From positions 1 to 8,782 of the forward strand of contig JACRDW010000032.1 of assembly GCA_016212785.1 (NCBI GenBank): a stretch of DNA of 8,782 bases. Reading direction: 5' to 3'. Positions 1 to 5,814 of this stretch are shown here, piece after piece. The translations under genes were made by a program, and so were the position numbers. The stretch is from Methanobacteriota archaeon. GTDB lineage: Archaea > Hydrothermarchaeota > Hydrothermarchaeia > Hydrothermarchaeales > JACRDW01. The notes beneath the pieces were generated by a model, which worked only from the letters and a program-made list of their open reading frames with translations, ran no database searches and was not told where the DNA came from. Positions within the stretch are counted from its first letter, which is position 1; every line of letters begins with the position of its first letter.

Positions 1-43
1 ACCCTTTTGCACGGCAAAAGCGTTGACGGAAAAATCGGTGTCG
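1..43. repeat. imperfect direct repeat with hairpin, partner of 480-521
   Basis: The first 28 bases match 480-507 with one mismatch (G13 against A492), and weaker similarity continues to about 43. The core is a hairpin, CTTTTGC (4-10) and GCAAAAG (14-20), followed by CGTTGACG. The left end of the unit is cut by the window edge. Confidence 0.75.
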
Positions 44-88
44 AGCGACTGAGCTCTAGCGAAGCGACGAGCGAAGGAGGGTGACAAA

Positions 89-112
89 TGCGGGGGAAGG
101 GATTCAAGAACC
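89..112 (-). pseudogene. tRNA 3'-end remnant, copy of the GAA tRNA
   Basis: Positions 89-105 are identical over 17 bases to 211-227, the 3' end of the GAA tRNA from the discriminator base to the T loop. Two extra bases (AA on the plus strand) then interrupt the T loop, after which GAACC matches again. Nothing of the tRNA beyond the T arm is present. It is a truncated, non-functional copy. Confidence 0.75.
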
Positions 113-141
113 AGCCTTTTCTTTGAAAAAGAAAACCCTGG
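111..141. repeat. hairpin next to the Leu-type tRNA remnant
   Basis: TTTTCTTT (117-124) pairs with AAAGAAAA (128-135) around a 3-nt loop. An outer CCAG/CTGG stem (111-114, 138-141) lies beyond a 2x2 mismatch. It follows the remnant at 89-112 as the 483-499 hairpin follows the other remnant. Confidence 0.6.
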
Positions 142-155
142 GGAAAAGAAACAGT

Positions 156-208
156 CGACGCTACTTTTCTTTGGGGTGATAGACCTTTCTTTTTGTAAAA
201 GAAAGGGT
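156..208. repeat. imperfect direct repeat, copy 1
   Basis: This roughly 50-bp segment contains TTTTCTTTGGGGTGA, TAG, the CCTTTCTTTT hairpin and GGGT. It aligns by eye over most of its length with 402-454, with small gaps. It directly abuts the 3' end of the GAA tRNA. Confidence 0.65.
184..206 (-). terminator. pyrimidine-rich hairpin just after the GAA tRNA
   Basis: CCTTTCTTTT and AAAAGAAAGG form a perfect 10-bp stem with a 3-nt loop. It begins 4 nt past the tRNA discriminator base. On the minus strand it presents a T-rich stretch (CCTTTCTTTT) directly after the tRNA, a plausible archaeal terminator. A near-identical hairpin recurs at 431-452, so it is also part of a repeat. Confidence 0.5.
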
Positions 209-210
209 TA

Positions 211-294
211 TGCGGGGGAAGGGATTCGAACCCTCGAAAGCACTGAGCTAACGGATCTTCAGTCCGTCCCCTTTGGCCGCTTGGGTACCCCCGC
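211..294 (-). tRNA. type II tRNA with leucine-like body but anticodon GAA
   Basis: An 84-nt tRNA folds without defects. The acceptor stem is GCGGGGG/CCCCCGC and A73 is at 211. The D arm is CCC/GGG with loop AAGCGGCCAAA. The anticodon stem ACGGA/TCCGT carries loop CTGAAGA, so the anticodon is GAA (258-260 on the plus strand). The variable arm is AGC-TCAGT-GCT and the T arm is GAGGG-TTCGAAT-CCCTT. In archaea only Leu and Ser tRNAs have long variable arms; A73 and the body point to Leu, which needs TAA or CAA here. GAA is the Phe anticodon, and the loop equals that of archaeal tRNA-Phe. The body also recalls bacterial tRNA-Tyr. Amino acid identity is therefore open. CCA is not encoded. Confidence 0.85.
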
Positions 295-299
295 AGCCT

Positions 300-391
300 C
301 CAGCGTAAGCTGGGCGACTAGCCTTTCGTCTTGCTCACGCAAGAAAGGCTGGCTATCATTTCGTGGTATTTCCGCTTCGCTCCAATACCAC
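300..391. other. three consecutive hairpins upstream of the GAA tRNA
   Basis: Three hairpins nearly fill this stretch. CCAGC/GCTGG with a 4-nt loop is at 300-313. AGCCTTTC...CTTGC/GCAAGAAAGGCT, 12 bp with a 3-nt bulge, is at 320-350. GTGGTATT/AATACCAC with a 13-nt loop is at 363-391. On the minus strand they would be the 5' leader of the tRNA whose mature end is at 294. No ORF or TATA-like element is convincing here. Structure could serve tRNA processing, or it may be repeat debris. Confidence 0.5.
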
Positions 392-401
392 TTAAATCTT
401 T

Positions 402-454
402 TGACTCTATTTTCTTGGGGTGAACGTTAGCCTTTCTTTTACAAAAGAAAGGGT
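402..454. repeat. imperfect direct repeat, copy 2
   Basis: This is the partner of 156-208: GAC-CTA, then TTTTCTTGGGGTGA, TTAG, the CCTTTCTTTT hairpin and GGGT in the same order. It abuts the broken Ser-type tRNA 3' end at 456-478 in the same orientation as copy 1 abuts an intact tRNA. Confidence 0.65.
431..452. repeat. pyrimidine-rich hairpin, second copy
   Basis: CCTTTCTTTT and AAAAGAAAGG recur here with a 2-nt spacer. As at 184-206, the hairpin sits a few bases from a tRNA 3' end, in this case the broken Ser-type remnant that begins at 456. Confidence 0.7.
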
Positions 455-455
455 A

Positions 456-478
456 CGCCGGGATGGGATTCAAGAACC
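456..478 (-). pseudogene. tRNA 3'-end remnant, copy of tRNA-Ser
   Basis: Bases 456-470 match the tRNA-Ser 3' end (581-596) with one base missing from the GGGG run. As in the remnant at 89-112, extra bases then disrupt the T loop and GAACC follows. Both remnants share GGGATTCAAGAACCA exactly (99-113 and 465-479). The rest of the tRNA is absent. Confidence 0.7.
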
Positions 479-479
479 A

Positions 480-521
480 ACCCTTTTGCACAGCAAAAGC
501 GTTGACGTAAAATGGGTCTCG
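480..521. repeat. imperfect direct repeat with hairpin, partner of 1-43
   Basis: CTTTTGC (483-489) and GCAAAAG (493-499) form a 7-bp hairpin, followed by CGTTGACG. The unit begins right where the Ser-type tRNA 3' remnant ends, so remnant, hairpin and tail appear to form one module. Confidence 0.75.
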
Positions 522-577
522 GCATGAGCAGCCATTCATGGCAGCTATTGAGAAATGCTTGGCTGCGATATGCTGAG
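518..577. other. 60-nt imperfect inverted repeat 3' of tRNA-Ser
   Basis: CTCGGCAT (518-525) pairs with ATGCTGAG (570-577, one G-U), and GCAGCCA (528-534) pairs with TGGCTGC (560-566). The two stems are separated by a small internal loop, giving about 15 base pairs. The inner 25 nt hold a smaller GCCAT/ATGGC palindrome (531-542) that competes. It ends 4 bases from tRNA-Ser. It could be a small structured RNA, a processing or termination element, or a tiny mobile repeat. Confidence 0.5.
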
Positions 578-580
578 AAA

Positions 581-666
581 CGCCGGGGATGGGATTTGAA
601 CCCATGCGCTCCTTTCGGAACACAAGCTCTCCAGGCTTGCGCCATACCGAGCTAGGCTACCCCGGC
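581..666 (-). tRNA. tRNA-Ser, anticodon GGA
   Basis: An 86-nt type II tRNA folds completely. The acceptor stem is GCCGGGG (660-666) with CCCCGGC (582-588), and the discriminator is G73 at 581. The D arm is GCC/GGC. The anticodon stem CAAGC/GCTTG carries loop CTGGAGA with anticodon GGA at 630-632. The long variable arm GTTCC-GAAA-GGAGC has a GNRA tetraloop. The T arm is ATGGG-TTCAAAT-CCCAT. G73, the long arm and the anticodon all agree on serine (codons UCC/UCU). No CCA is encoded and no intron is present. I see no clear TATA box at the expected distance upstream. Confidence 0.96.
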
Positions 667-859
667 ACTCGTTTTGTAGAAACGAAGGCATGAATGTCAC
701 TCGTGCTCTCATTCCTTCGGAATGAATGCACCGTCAAAACCGTCTTCCGCAAGGAAGATGGCATTTGCGTTAGCAAGAGCGCTAGACTTGCGCACTAGCT
801 TCGCTATTCTCGCCAGCTTCCTCTCGGAATTGACGATTTACGTCGTGCTATACTCACTT
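667..859. other. non-coding spacer between rps10 and tRNA-Ser with short hairpins
   Basis: No convincing gene is present. Short perfect hairpins are TCGTTT/AAACGA (669-685), TCATTCC/GGAATGA with a 3-nt loop (709-725), TCTTCC/GGAAGA with a GCAA loop (743-758) and GCTAG/CTAGC (781-799). CCGTC is repeated at 731-735 and 740-744, counting the overlap of the second with hairpin 743-758. No clear TATA box is seen near the tRNA-Ser 5' end. Confidence 0.5.
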
Positions 860-866
860 AAAAAAA
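860..866 (-). terminator. oligo-T terminator after rps10
   Basis: A run of seven T residues on the minus strand lies 13 nt past the rps10 stop codon. Archaeal RNA polymerase terminates at such T tracts without needing a hairpin, so this is the likely end of the long operon transcript. It would separate it from tRNA-Ser, which would then need its own promoter or read-through. Confidence 0.6.
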
Positions 867-879
867 GTATCGTTAGCAA

Positions 880-1188
880 TTACGCTTTCAATTCGATTTC
901 TATATTCACGCCGTCTGGAACTCTTACCCGCATAACCTGGCGCATCGTTCGCTCGTCTGCCTCTATATCGATCAAGCGCTTGTGGATGCGCATCTCCCAC
1001 CTTTCCCAGGTAGCAGTTCCATCGCCAGAAGGGGACTTTCGAACAGGTACCCTCAACCGCTGTGTTGGTAAGGGTATGGGACCTGACATGTCCACGCCCG
1101 TCTTTTGAGCAATCTCTTTCACCTGAGCACAAACGTCTTCCAATTTTTTGTGGTCAGTGCCGCTGAGCTTAATCCTCGCCTTCTGCAT
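880..1188 (-). CDS. rps10: 30S ribosomal protein uS10
   Basis: This is archaeal uS10, 102 residues, a head protein of the small subunit. It opens [18 protein letters not shown] and continues with the family hallmarks [19 protein letters not shown] (about 35-53), [17 protein letters not shown] (about 61-77) and the C-terminal [13 protein letters not shown] strand. The ATG has AGGTG as Shine-Dalgarno. It is the last protein gene of the cluster, 47 nt after tuf, with a strong hairpin in the gap. The stop is TAA, followed at once by a seven-T run that probably ends most transcripts. tRNA-Ser lies 213 nt further on, the tuf-rps10-tRNA-Ser order found in several other archaea. Confidence 0.97.
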   Translation of the reverse strand: MQKARIKLSGTDHKKLEDVCAQVKEIAQKTGVDMSGPIPLPTQRLRVPVRKSPSGDGTATWERWEMRIHKRLIDIEADERTMRQVMRVRVPDGVNIEIELKA

Positions 1189-1201
1189 TCTTACACCTGA
1201 A

Positions 1202-1228
1202 AAAATTTTGAACTTCGTTCAAAATTTT
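1202..1228 (-). terminator. perfect 12-bp hairpin with T tract between tuf and rps10
   Basis: The arms AAAATTTTGAAC and GTTCAAAATTTT pair perfectly around a 3-nt loop (GAA on the minus strand). On the minus strand the 3' arm runs into six consecutive T residues, and the rps10 Shine-Dalgarno (AGGTG) begins only 3 nt after the hairpin. It could terminate part of the transcripts after tuf, mark an RNA cleavage site, or modulate rps10 translation. The sequence alone does not decide between these. Confidence 0.6.
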
Positions 1229-1235
1229 CGACTTA

Positions 1236-2519
1236 CTACTTCGCCGGGGCTATATCAACGACTATTCCTGCGGCTATGGTAGTGCCCATATCTCGTATGG
1301 CAAATCTCCCCATCTGCGGGATTTCCTTGACTTTTTCTATAACCATTGGCCTCGTCGGCTCTATTCTAATAACGCCTGCATCGCCAGTTTTCAGGAACTT
1401 TGGACTCTTCTCCAAAATGTTGCCTGTCTTGGGGTCGAGCTTGCTAATCAGTTCTGTAATTCTGCATGCTACCTGCGCAGTATGCATGTGGAATACTGGA
1501 GTATAGCCCACGGTTATTGCGCTTGGATGCTGGAGAATTACAATTTGGGCCGTGAATTCTTTTGCAACTGTTGGCGGCTTCGTAGTATGCCCGCAAACGT
1601 CGCCTCTCTTTATATCTGTTTTGCCCACGCCTCTCACATTGAATCCTACGTTATCCCCAGGTTCCGCCTGAGGTATGGACTCGTGGTGCATTTCTATCGT
1701 TTTGACTTCTCCGCTCACGCCCGCAGGTTCGAATACGACGGTATCGCCAACCTTCATTACTCCTGTCTCGACTCTGCCTACCGGCACAGTTCCTATTCCT
1801 GTTATAGAATAAACGTCCTGCACAGGCAGCCTCAGCGGAAGTTTTATCGGCTTCTCTGGGACTTTGAGAGAGTCAATCGCACCTATCAAAGTCGGACCGT
1901 CAAACCACTTCAGGTTATCGCCCTTCTTAATTACGTTGTCTCCTTTTAACCCAGCTATCGGCAGATAGAGCATCTGCTCAGGCTTGTAACCTACTATTTG
2001 AAACAGCTTCTGGAGCAGCGCTTTCGTTTCCTCGTACTTCTTCTGGTCGTACTTTACAGTGTCCATTTTATTTATTGCGACGATTATCTGCCCTACGCCG
2101 AGAGTCCTGGAAAGGAAGACGTGCTCCTTTGTCTGGGGCATCAAGCCGCCTTTCTCGTCCCGCTGCGCTACATCTACTACGAGCACTGCCGCGTCTGCTT
2201 GCGATGCGCCGGTTATCATGTTCTTCACGAAGTCTCTGTGCCCCGGGGCATCGATAACTGTGAAGTAATATTTGTCGGTCTCCATCTTGCTGTGGGCTAT
2301 GTCTATGGTTAGGCCTCTCTGCCTCTCTTCTTTCAGCCTGTCCATGACCCATGCAAACTCGAAAGTTGCCTTCCCTATTTTTGCTGCTTCTTCCTTGTAC
2401 TGCTTTATGATATGTTCTCCCACGTCCCCTTTTTCAAACAAGAGTCTGCCAACTGTGGTAGACTTTCCATGGTCTACGTGTCCTATGAACACCAAATTCA
2501 AGTGCGGTTTTTGCACCAT
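1236..2519 (-). CDS. tuf: Translation elongation factor 1-alpha (EF-1A)
   Basis: This is archaeal EF-1A, 427 residues, the GTPase that delivers aminoacyl-tRNA to the ribosomal A site. The G domain has GHVDHGKST (13-21), RGLTID (68-73), DAPGH (90-94), NKMD (150-153) and a G5-like IAGLKGDNV (188-196). Domain II begins around [27 protein letters not shown]. Domain III contains [27 protein letters not shown] and ends in [18 protein letters not shown]. The ATG lies 11 nt after fusA with Shine-Dalgarno TAGGAGG, which overlaps the fusA stop. The conserved phenylalanine F97 (HRDF) is coded by TTC, which shows that UUC is read as Phe here and bears on the odd GAA tRNA to the left. The stop is TAG. Confidence 0.99.
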   Translation of the reverse strand: MVQKPHLNLVFIGHVDHGKSTTVGRLLFEKGDVGEHIIKQYKEEAAKIGKATFEFAWVMDRLKEERQRGLTIDIAHSKMETDKYYFTVIDAPGHRDFVKNMITGASQADAAVLVVDVAQRDEKGGLMPQTKEHVFLSRTLGVGQIIVAINKMDTVKYDQKKYEETKALLQKLFQIVGYKPEQMLYLPIAGLKGDNVIKKGDNLKWFDGPTLIGAIDSLKVPEKPIKLPLRLPVQDVYSITGIGTVPVGRVETGVMKVGDTVVFEPAGVSGEVKTIEMHHESIPQAEPGDNVGFNVRGVGKTDIKRGDVCGHTTKPPTVAKEFTAQIVILQHPSAITVGYTPVFHMHTAQVACRITELISKLDPKTGNILEKSPKFLKTGDAGVIRIEPTRPMVIEKVKEIPQMGRFAIRDMGTTIAAGIVVDIAPAK

Positions 2520-2526
2520 ATTCTTG

Positions 2527-2533
2527 CCTCCTA
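2527..2533 (-). promoter_or_regulatory. Shine-Dalgarno of tuf, overlapping the fusA stop
   Basis: TAGGAGG on the minus strand combines the fusA stop codon TAG with the GGAGG ribosome binding site of tuf, 7 nt before its ATG. Ribosomes ending on fusA would be positioned directly for tuf. Confidence 0.75.
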
Positions 2534-4687
2534 TGTTAAGCCTTTTCTTTTTCTTATACTTTTAATAACTTCCTCTTGAAGCTCTGCCGGGAGCTTTTCA
2601 AACCCAGATATTTCAGTCGACCACAGAGCTCTGCCCTCGGTAGCGCTTCGTATGTCGCCGGCAAATCCGAACATCTCTGCAACAGGGCACTTTGCATCGA
2701 TTATCATCATAGTATCTTCCTGACGCATGTCTATGATTTGACCTCTTCTGCTCTGGATTTCCCTGGTTGCAGCACCCATATAGTCTTGAGGAACATGAAT
2801 AAATACTTTTTGTTTTGGCTCCAGGAGAAGTGCTCCTGCCTGCACCATTGCTTCTCTAATCGCATCTCTAACCGCAGGTATGACCTGGGCTGGGCCGCGG
2901 TGTATGGAATCCTCGTGAAGCTTTGCATCCACGAGCTTGACCTTTAAGCCGAGCACCTTTTCCTTTGCTAATGGACCTTCGTCAATAGCTTCGTGGAAAC
3001 CTTCCTGTATGAGCTGCATGACTTCGTTTAGATATTGAATGCCTTTCGTAACATCTGTCAGCACATTGTTCTCGTAAACCTCGACTATGCCTTTGGCATC
3101 TTTCTTTTCAACTCCTCTCTCCTCAAAAGCCTTTGCAAGCTCCTTGCCTTTAAGTCTCGCTGCTTTAATCTCTCCTTTAACCAGTGCTTCGAATGCAGAT
3201 TTCTCGAGAGGCTCGACAACGAAGTAAAATTTATTGTGCTTGTTTGGAGATTTTCCCTCTATTTCTGGAGAGGTTTTTTCAACTGCTTCCCTGTAAACCA
3301 CAATCGGCTGGGAGATGTCTATATCTACGCCTCTCTCCTTAATCCTGTAGGTAATAATTTCCAAGTGCAGCTCCCCCATTCCAGATAACAAATGCTCTCC
3401 TGTTTCCTCGTCTATTTTAACCCTTATAGTCGGGTCTTCCCTTGCCAGTATATTTAGAACTTCAATAAGCTTTGGCAAATCCTTTGGGCTCTTTGCCTCC
3501 ACCGCAACCGTGACGACGGGCTCTGAATAGTGGCGCATCTCTTCGAAAGGTTCGATTGGAGTGTCAGCTTCCGTGACCGTTTCACCAGCACGAATATCCT
3601 TGAGCCCGACAACCATTGCAATATTTCCAGCGACCACATGTTCGGTGGGCATTCTCTCAGGACCCATGTAAACTCCAACCTGCTGGGCTCTCGTCTTTGC
3701 CTTTGCATTCACCAAGTAAACTTCTTTGCCCTTGGCTAGAGTACCTGAGAAAATTCTTCCTGTGGCGACTTCTCCAGCCTGCGGGTCTATCTTTAAGTCT
3801 GTAACCATCATCGCAAGCTTGCCCTTTGAGTCGCAGCTTACCATGGCTTGACCGTCTGTGCTTATGTTGCCTGGCCAGATGTGAGGTACTCGATACTTCT
3901 GTGCTTCGAGCGGATTTGGCAGGTGCTGTATGACCATGTCCAGAATTATGTCAGAAAGCCTAACCTTCTTCGCAAGCTCCTTCTGCTTTCCCTGGACATT
4001 GTACTCTATTATATCCTTGAAAGTTATTCTGGTATCTTTCATTACCGGCACGTTTATAGCCCAGTGGCTGTAAGCAGAGCCGAAGGATACGCTTCCGTCC
4101 TCAACTCTGACCTGCCATTTCTCCTTGAACTCCGGCGGAGCCATTGCTTTAACTATTTTGTTAAAATGAGCAATTATCGCAGCGAAGCGCTTCTGCATTT
4201 CTTCCGGCGTTAAGCGGAGCTCGTTTATGAGCCTGTCTACTTTATTTATAAAAAGCACGGGTTTTGCCTTCTCCTTAAGAGCCTGCCTTATAACAGTCTC
4301 TGTCTGGGGCATCACTCCCTCTACCGCATCTATAACAACGATGGCACCGTCTACTGCTCTCATCGCCCTGGTTACATTTCCTCCAAAATCAACGTGACCC
4401 GGGGTATCAATCATGTTTATCAGGTATTCCTGTCCCCTGCGCTCGTGAACCATTGAAACGTTGGCAGCATCTATTGTAATGCCCCTAATCTGCTCCTGAA
4501 TGTCGCTGTCGAGATACAGCTGCTGACCCGCCAGCTCTTCGCTTATCATTCCAGCGCCCGCAAGCAGGTTGTCGCTCAGCGTTGTTTTTCCATGGTCTAT
4601 GTGAGCCACGATGCCCATGTTCCTGATTCTCTCAGGCTTATCCATGAGTTTTGAAATCTTCTCAACCATCTGCTCTCTTCTGCCCAT
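2531..4687 (-). CDS. fusA: Translation elongation factor 2 (EF-2)
   Basis: This is archaeal EF-2, 718 residues, the GTPase that drives ribosomal translocation. The G domain shows G1 AHIDHGKT (28-35), the switch I motif RGITI (68-72), G3 DTPGH (94-98) and G4 NKVD (148-151). Domain II is around 290-390. Domain IV carries the diphthamide motif [12 protein letters not shown] with the modifiable histidine at about position 596. The C-terminal domain holds EIQSRRGQI and [17 protein letters not shown]. The protein stops after IRKRKGLT, so it appears to lack the short proline-rich tail that many archaeal EF-2 proteins have. The ATG is 3 nt after rps7, with GAGGT in the rps7 tail as Shine-Dalgarno. 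The stop codon TAG is the first part of the tuf Shine-Dalgarno (TAGGAGG). Confidence 0.99.
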   Translation of the reverse strand: MGRREQMVEKISKLMDKPERIRNMGIVAHIDHGKTTLSDNLLAGAGMISEELAGQQLYLDSDIQEQIRGITIDAANVSMVHERRGQEYLINMIDTPGHVDFGGNVTRAMRAVDGAIVVIDAVEGVMPQTETVIRQALKEKAKPVLFINKVDRLINELRLTPEEMQKRFAAIIAHFNKIVKAMAPPEFKEKWQVRVEDGSVSFGSAYSHWAINVPVMKDTRITFKDIIEYNVQGKQKELAKKVRLSDIILDMVIQHLPNPLEAQKYRVPHIWPGNISTDGQAMVSCDSKGKLAMMVTDLKIDPQAGEVATGRIFSGTLAKGKEVYLVNAKAKTRAQQVGVYMGPERMPTEHVVAGNIAMVVGLKDIRAGETVTEADTPIEPFEEMRHYSEPVVTVAVEAKSPKDLPKLIEVLNILAREDPTIRVKIDEETGEHLLSGMGELHLEIITYRIKERGVDIDISQPIVVYREAVEKTSPEIEGKSPNKHNKFYFVVEPLEKSAFEALVKGEIKAARLKGKELAKAFEERGVEKKDAKGIVEVYENNVLTDVTKGIQYLNEVMQLIQEGFHEAIDEGPLAKEKVLGLKVKLVDAKLHEDSIHRGPAQVIPAVRDAIREAMVQAGALLLEPKQKVFIHVPQDYMGAATREIQSRRGQIIDMRQEDTMMIIDAKCPVAEMFGFAGDIRSATEGRALWSTEISGFEKLPAELQEEVIKSIRKRKGLT

Positions 4688-4690
4688 GCT

Positions 4691-5281
4691 CTACCTCGCA
4701 GCCTTTGCAATTCTTTCGAGTTCTTCCTTCTTCGAAATCGGGTAGCACTTCATGTCGTAATTCGCAGCCGCGATTATTTCGTCGGCAAGCGACTGCGCTA
4801 TTGATTTTTTCGTCCTGAAAGCTCCCTTTGCAGCCCCAGCTGTTATAAAGCGGAGCGCGACGTCTAATCTGCGCTGCGGCGAAATATCCACGCTTTGATG
4901 ATATGCTATGCCCCCGTATTTTATTCTGGTTGTGTCTTCCCTGGGCGCAGAATTTACCAGCGCATCCACAAGTACTTGCATCGGATTTTTTTTCGTTTTC
5001 TTCTCGATTATTGCAAAAGCATCTTTAATACTGTTATAAGCCATGTGCTTCTTGCCCACGTTGCGCCCGCTCGTGCGCTTGTGCTTCTTGCCCTCGTGCC
5101 CGGTTACGCCTATTCTGTTGATGAGCCTCTCTACTATTGATACGTTGGACTTTCCAAAGGACTTCACATGCCTTCCTGCGCTGTGCGGCAGGAAAACCGG
5201 CTTTAGATTTATATACGCCTTTAAACCGGGGTCTTTGACTTCTATCTCAGCGGTATCCCAAAGCCCAAAAAGTTTAAACAT
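4691..5281 (-). CDS. rps7: 30S ribosomal protein uS7
   Basis: This is archaeal uS7, 196 residues, which nucleates assembly of the small-subunit head and contacts the E-site tRNA and mRNA. Conserved elements are [22 protein letters not shown] (about 36-57), the [53 protein letters not shown] core (about 94-146), and the C-terminal [28 protein letters not shown] helix. The N-terminal extension compared with bacterial uS7 is normal for archaea. The ATG has an AAGGAGTG Shine-Dalgarno 7 nt upstream. The stop is TAG, and fusA starts only 3 nt later. Confidence 0.98.
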   Translation of the reverse strand: MFKLFGLWDTAEIEVKDPGLKAYINLKPVFLPHSAGRHVKSFGKSNVSIVERLINRIGVTGHEGKKHKRTSGRNVGKKHMAYNSIKDAFAIIEKKTKKNPMQVLVDALVNSAPREDTTRIKYGGIAYHQSVDISPQRRLDVALRFITAGAAKGAFRTKKSIAQSLADEIIAAANYDMKCYPISKKEELERIAKAAR

Positions 5282-5367
5282 TTCAATCCACTCCTTTTCT
5301 CAGCACTTCGCCCGAACTCGTTTCACTCGTTCGTTCTCGTGCCGCGACCCGGGTTGTCGTCGTGTCT
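5282..5367. other. 86-nt rps12-rps7 spacer with CTCGT repeats
   Basis: This is the longest gap within the operon. It contains CTCGT three times at 9-10 nt spacing (5317, 5326, 5336), a CGAAC/GTTCG inverted pair and the 8-bp palindrome ACCCGGGT (5347-5354). The rps7 Shine-Dalgarno AAGGAGTG lies at its rps7 end. No ORF is supported. A processing or regulatory site is possible. Confidence 0.45.
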
Positions 5368-5805
5368 TCACCTAACCGGCTTCTCCTTTCTTCCTTTGAC
5401 CAGTTCTTTCAGTGCAACATTATTAACTGCGATGACCTTGAATCTTACTCCCGGTATGTCCCCCATGCTTCCGCCTTTTCTGCCGCCAATTCCGTCTATC
5501 AGTACTTCGTCGTGCTCGTCTATAAAATTTATGGCTCCATCGCCGGGGGCGAATGCAGTAACCTGGCGGCCGCTCTTTATCAGCTGAACTCTAACGCACT
5601 TTCTTATTGCAGAGTTTGGCTGTTTTGCCTCAATCCCAACTTTCTCGAGGACTATTCCTCTCGCCATCGGAGCTCCTTCCAGCGGGTTAGACTTCTCCTT
5701 CAGTTTCAAGACCCGCCGCTTATACTTTGGGCTGTTCCATCTAAACTGCTGCCTTCTGACGCGCAGCTTTCTTCCCGTGAACTCACCAGTAGGTTTATCT
5801 GCCAT
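5368..5805 (-). CDS. rps12: 30S ribosomal protein uS12
   Basis: This is archaeal uS12, 145 residues, a decoding-centre protein of the small subunit. The family signature [10 protein letters not shown] is at residues 61-70, followed by [15 protein letters not shown] and the [28 protein letters not shown] stretch (about 98-125). The basic N-terminal extension ([22 protein letters not shown]) is typical of archaeal and eukaryotic forms. The ATG start lies 9 nt after nusA. Its Shine-Dalgarno GAGGTG begins within the nusA TGA stop codon, indicating coupling. The stop is TGA. An unusually long 86-nt gap separates it from rps7. Confidence 0.98.
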   Translation of the reverse strand: MADKPTGEFTGRKLRVRRQQFRWNSPKYKRRVLKLKEKSNPLEGAPMARGIVLEKVGIEAKQPNSAIRKCVRVQLIKSGRQVTAFAPGDGAINFIDEHDEVLIDGIGGRKGGSMGDIPGVRFKVIAVNNVALKELVKGRKEKPVR

Positions 5806-5814
5806 CTTCGCACC

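Noticed and set aside
156..208. C/D box small RNA (GTGATAG resembling a C box)
   Set aside because: The C box is imperfect, copy 2 does not conserve it (GTGAACG), and no correctly spaced D, C' or D' boxes were found.
211..294. tRNA-Ser(TGA) by shifting the anticodon loop one base
   Set aside because: The shifted register breaks the anticodon stem and would put C at position 33; A73 also argues against serine.
176..430. 84-residue plus-strand ORF
   Set aside because: It runs through the GAA tRNA in antisense and through repeats, has no recognisable protein pattern and no ribosome binding site.
1..520. CRISPR-like array of short repeats
   Set aside because: The repeats are imperfect, few and unevenly spaced, and they contain tRNA ends and hairpins; there is no regular repeat-spacer pattern and no cas gene.
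318..645. Minus-strand ORFs of 101 and 68 residues across tRNA-Ser and the repeats
   Set aside because: They overlap tRNA-Ser and its remnant; their apparent shared peptides (NPIP, SHP) come from the tRNA T-arm repeats, not from protein homology.
848..866. TATA-like promoter for tRNA-Ser (TTTAAGTGAGTATAG on the minus strand)
   Set aside because: It overlaps the T-run terminator and lies about 180 nt from the tRNA. A similar TTTAAGTGGTAT lies upstream of the GAA tRNA, but distance and degeneracy make the call too weak.
722..1108. 128-residue plus-strand ORF
   Set aside because: Its right half is antisense to rps10, whose protein is clearly conserved; the rest lies in the hairpin-rich spacer.
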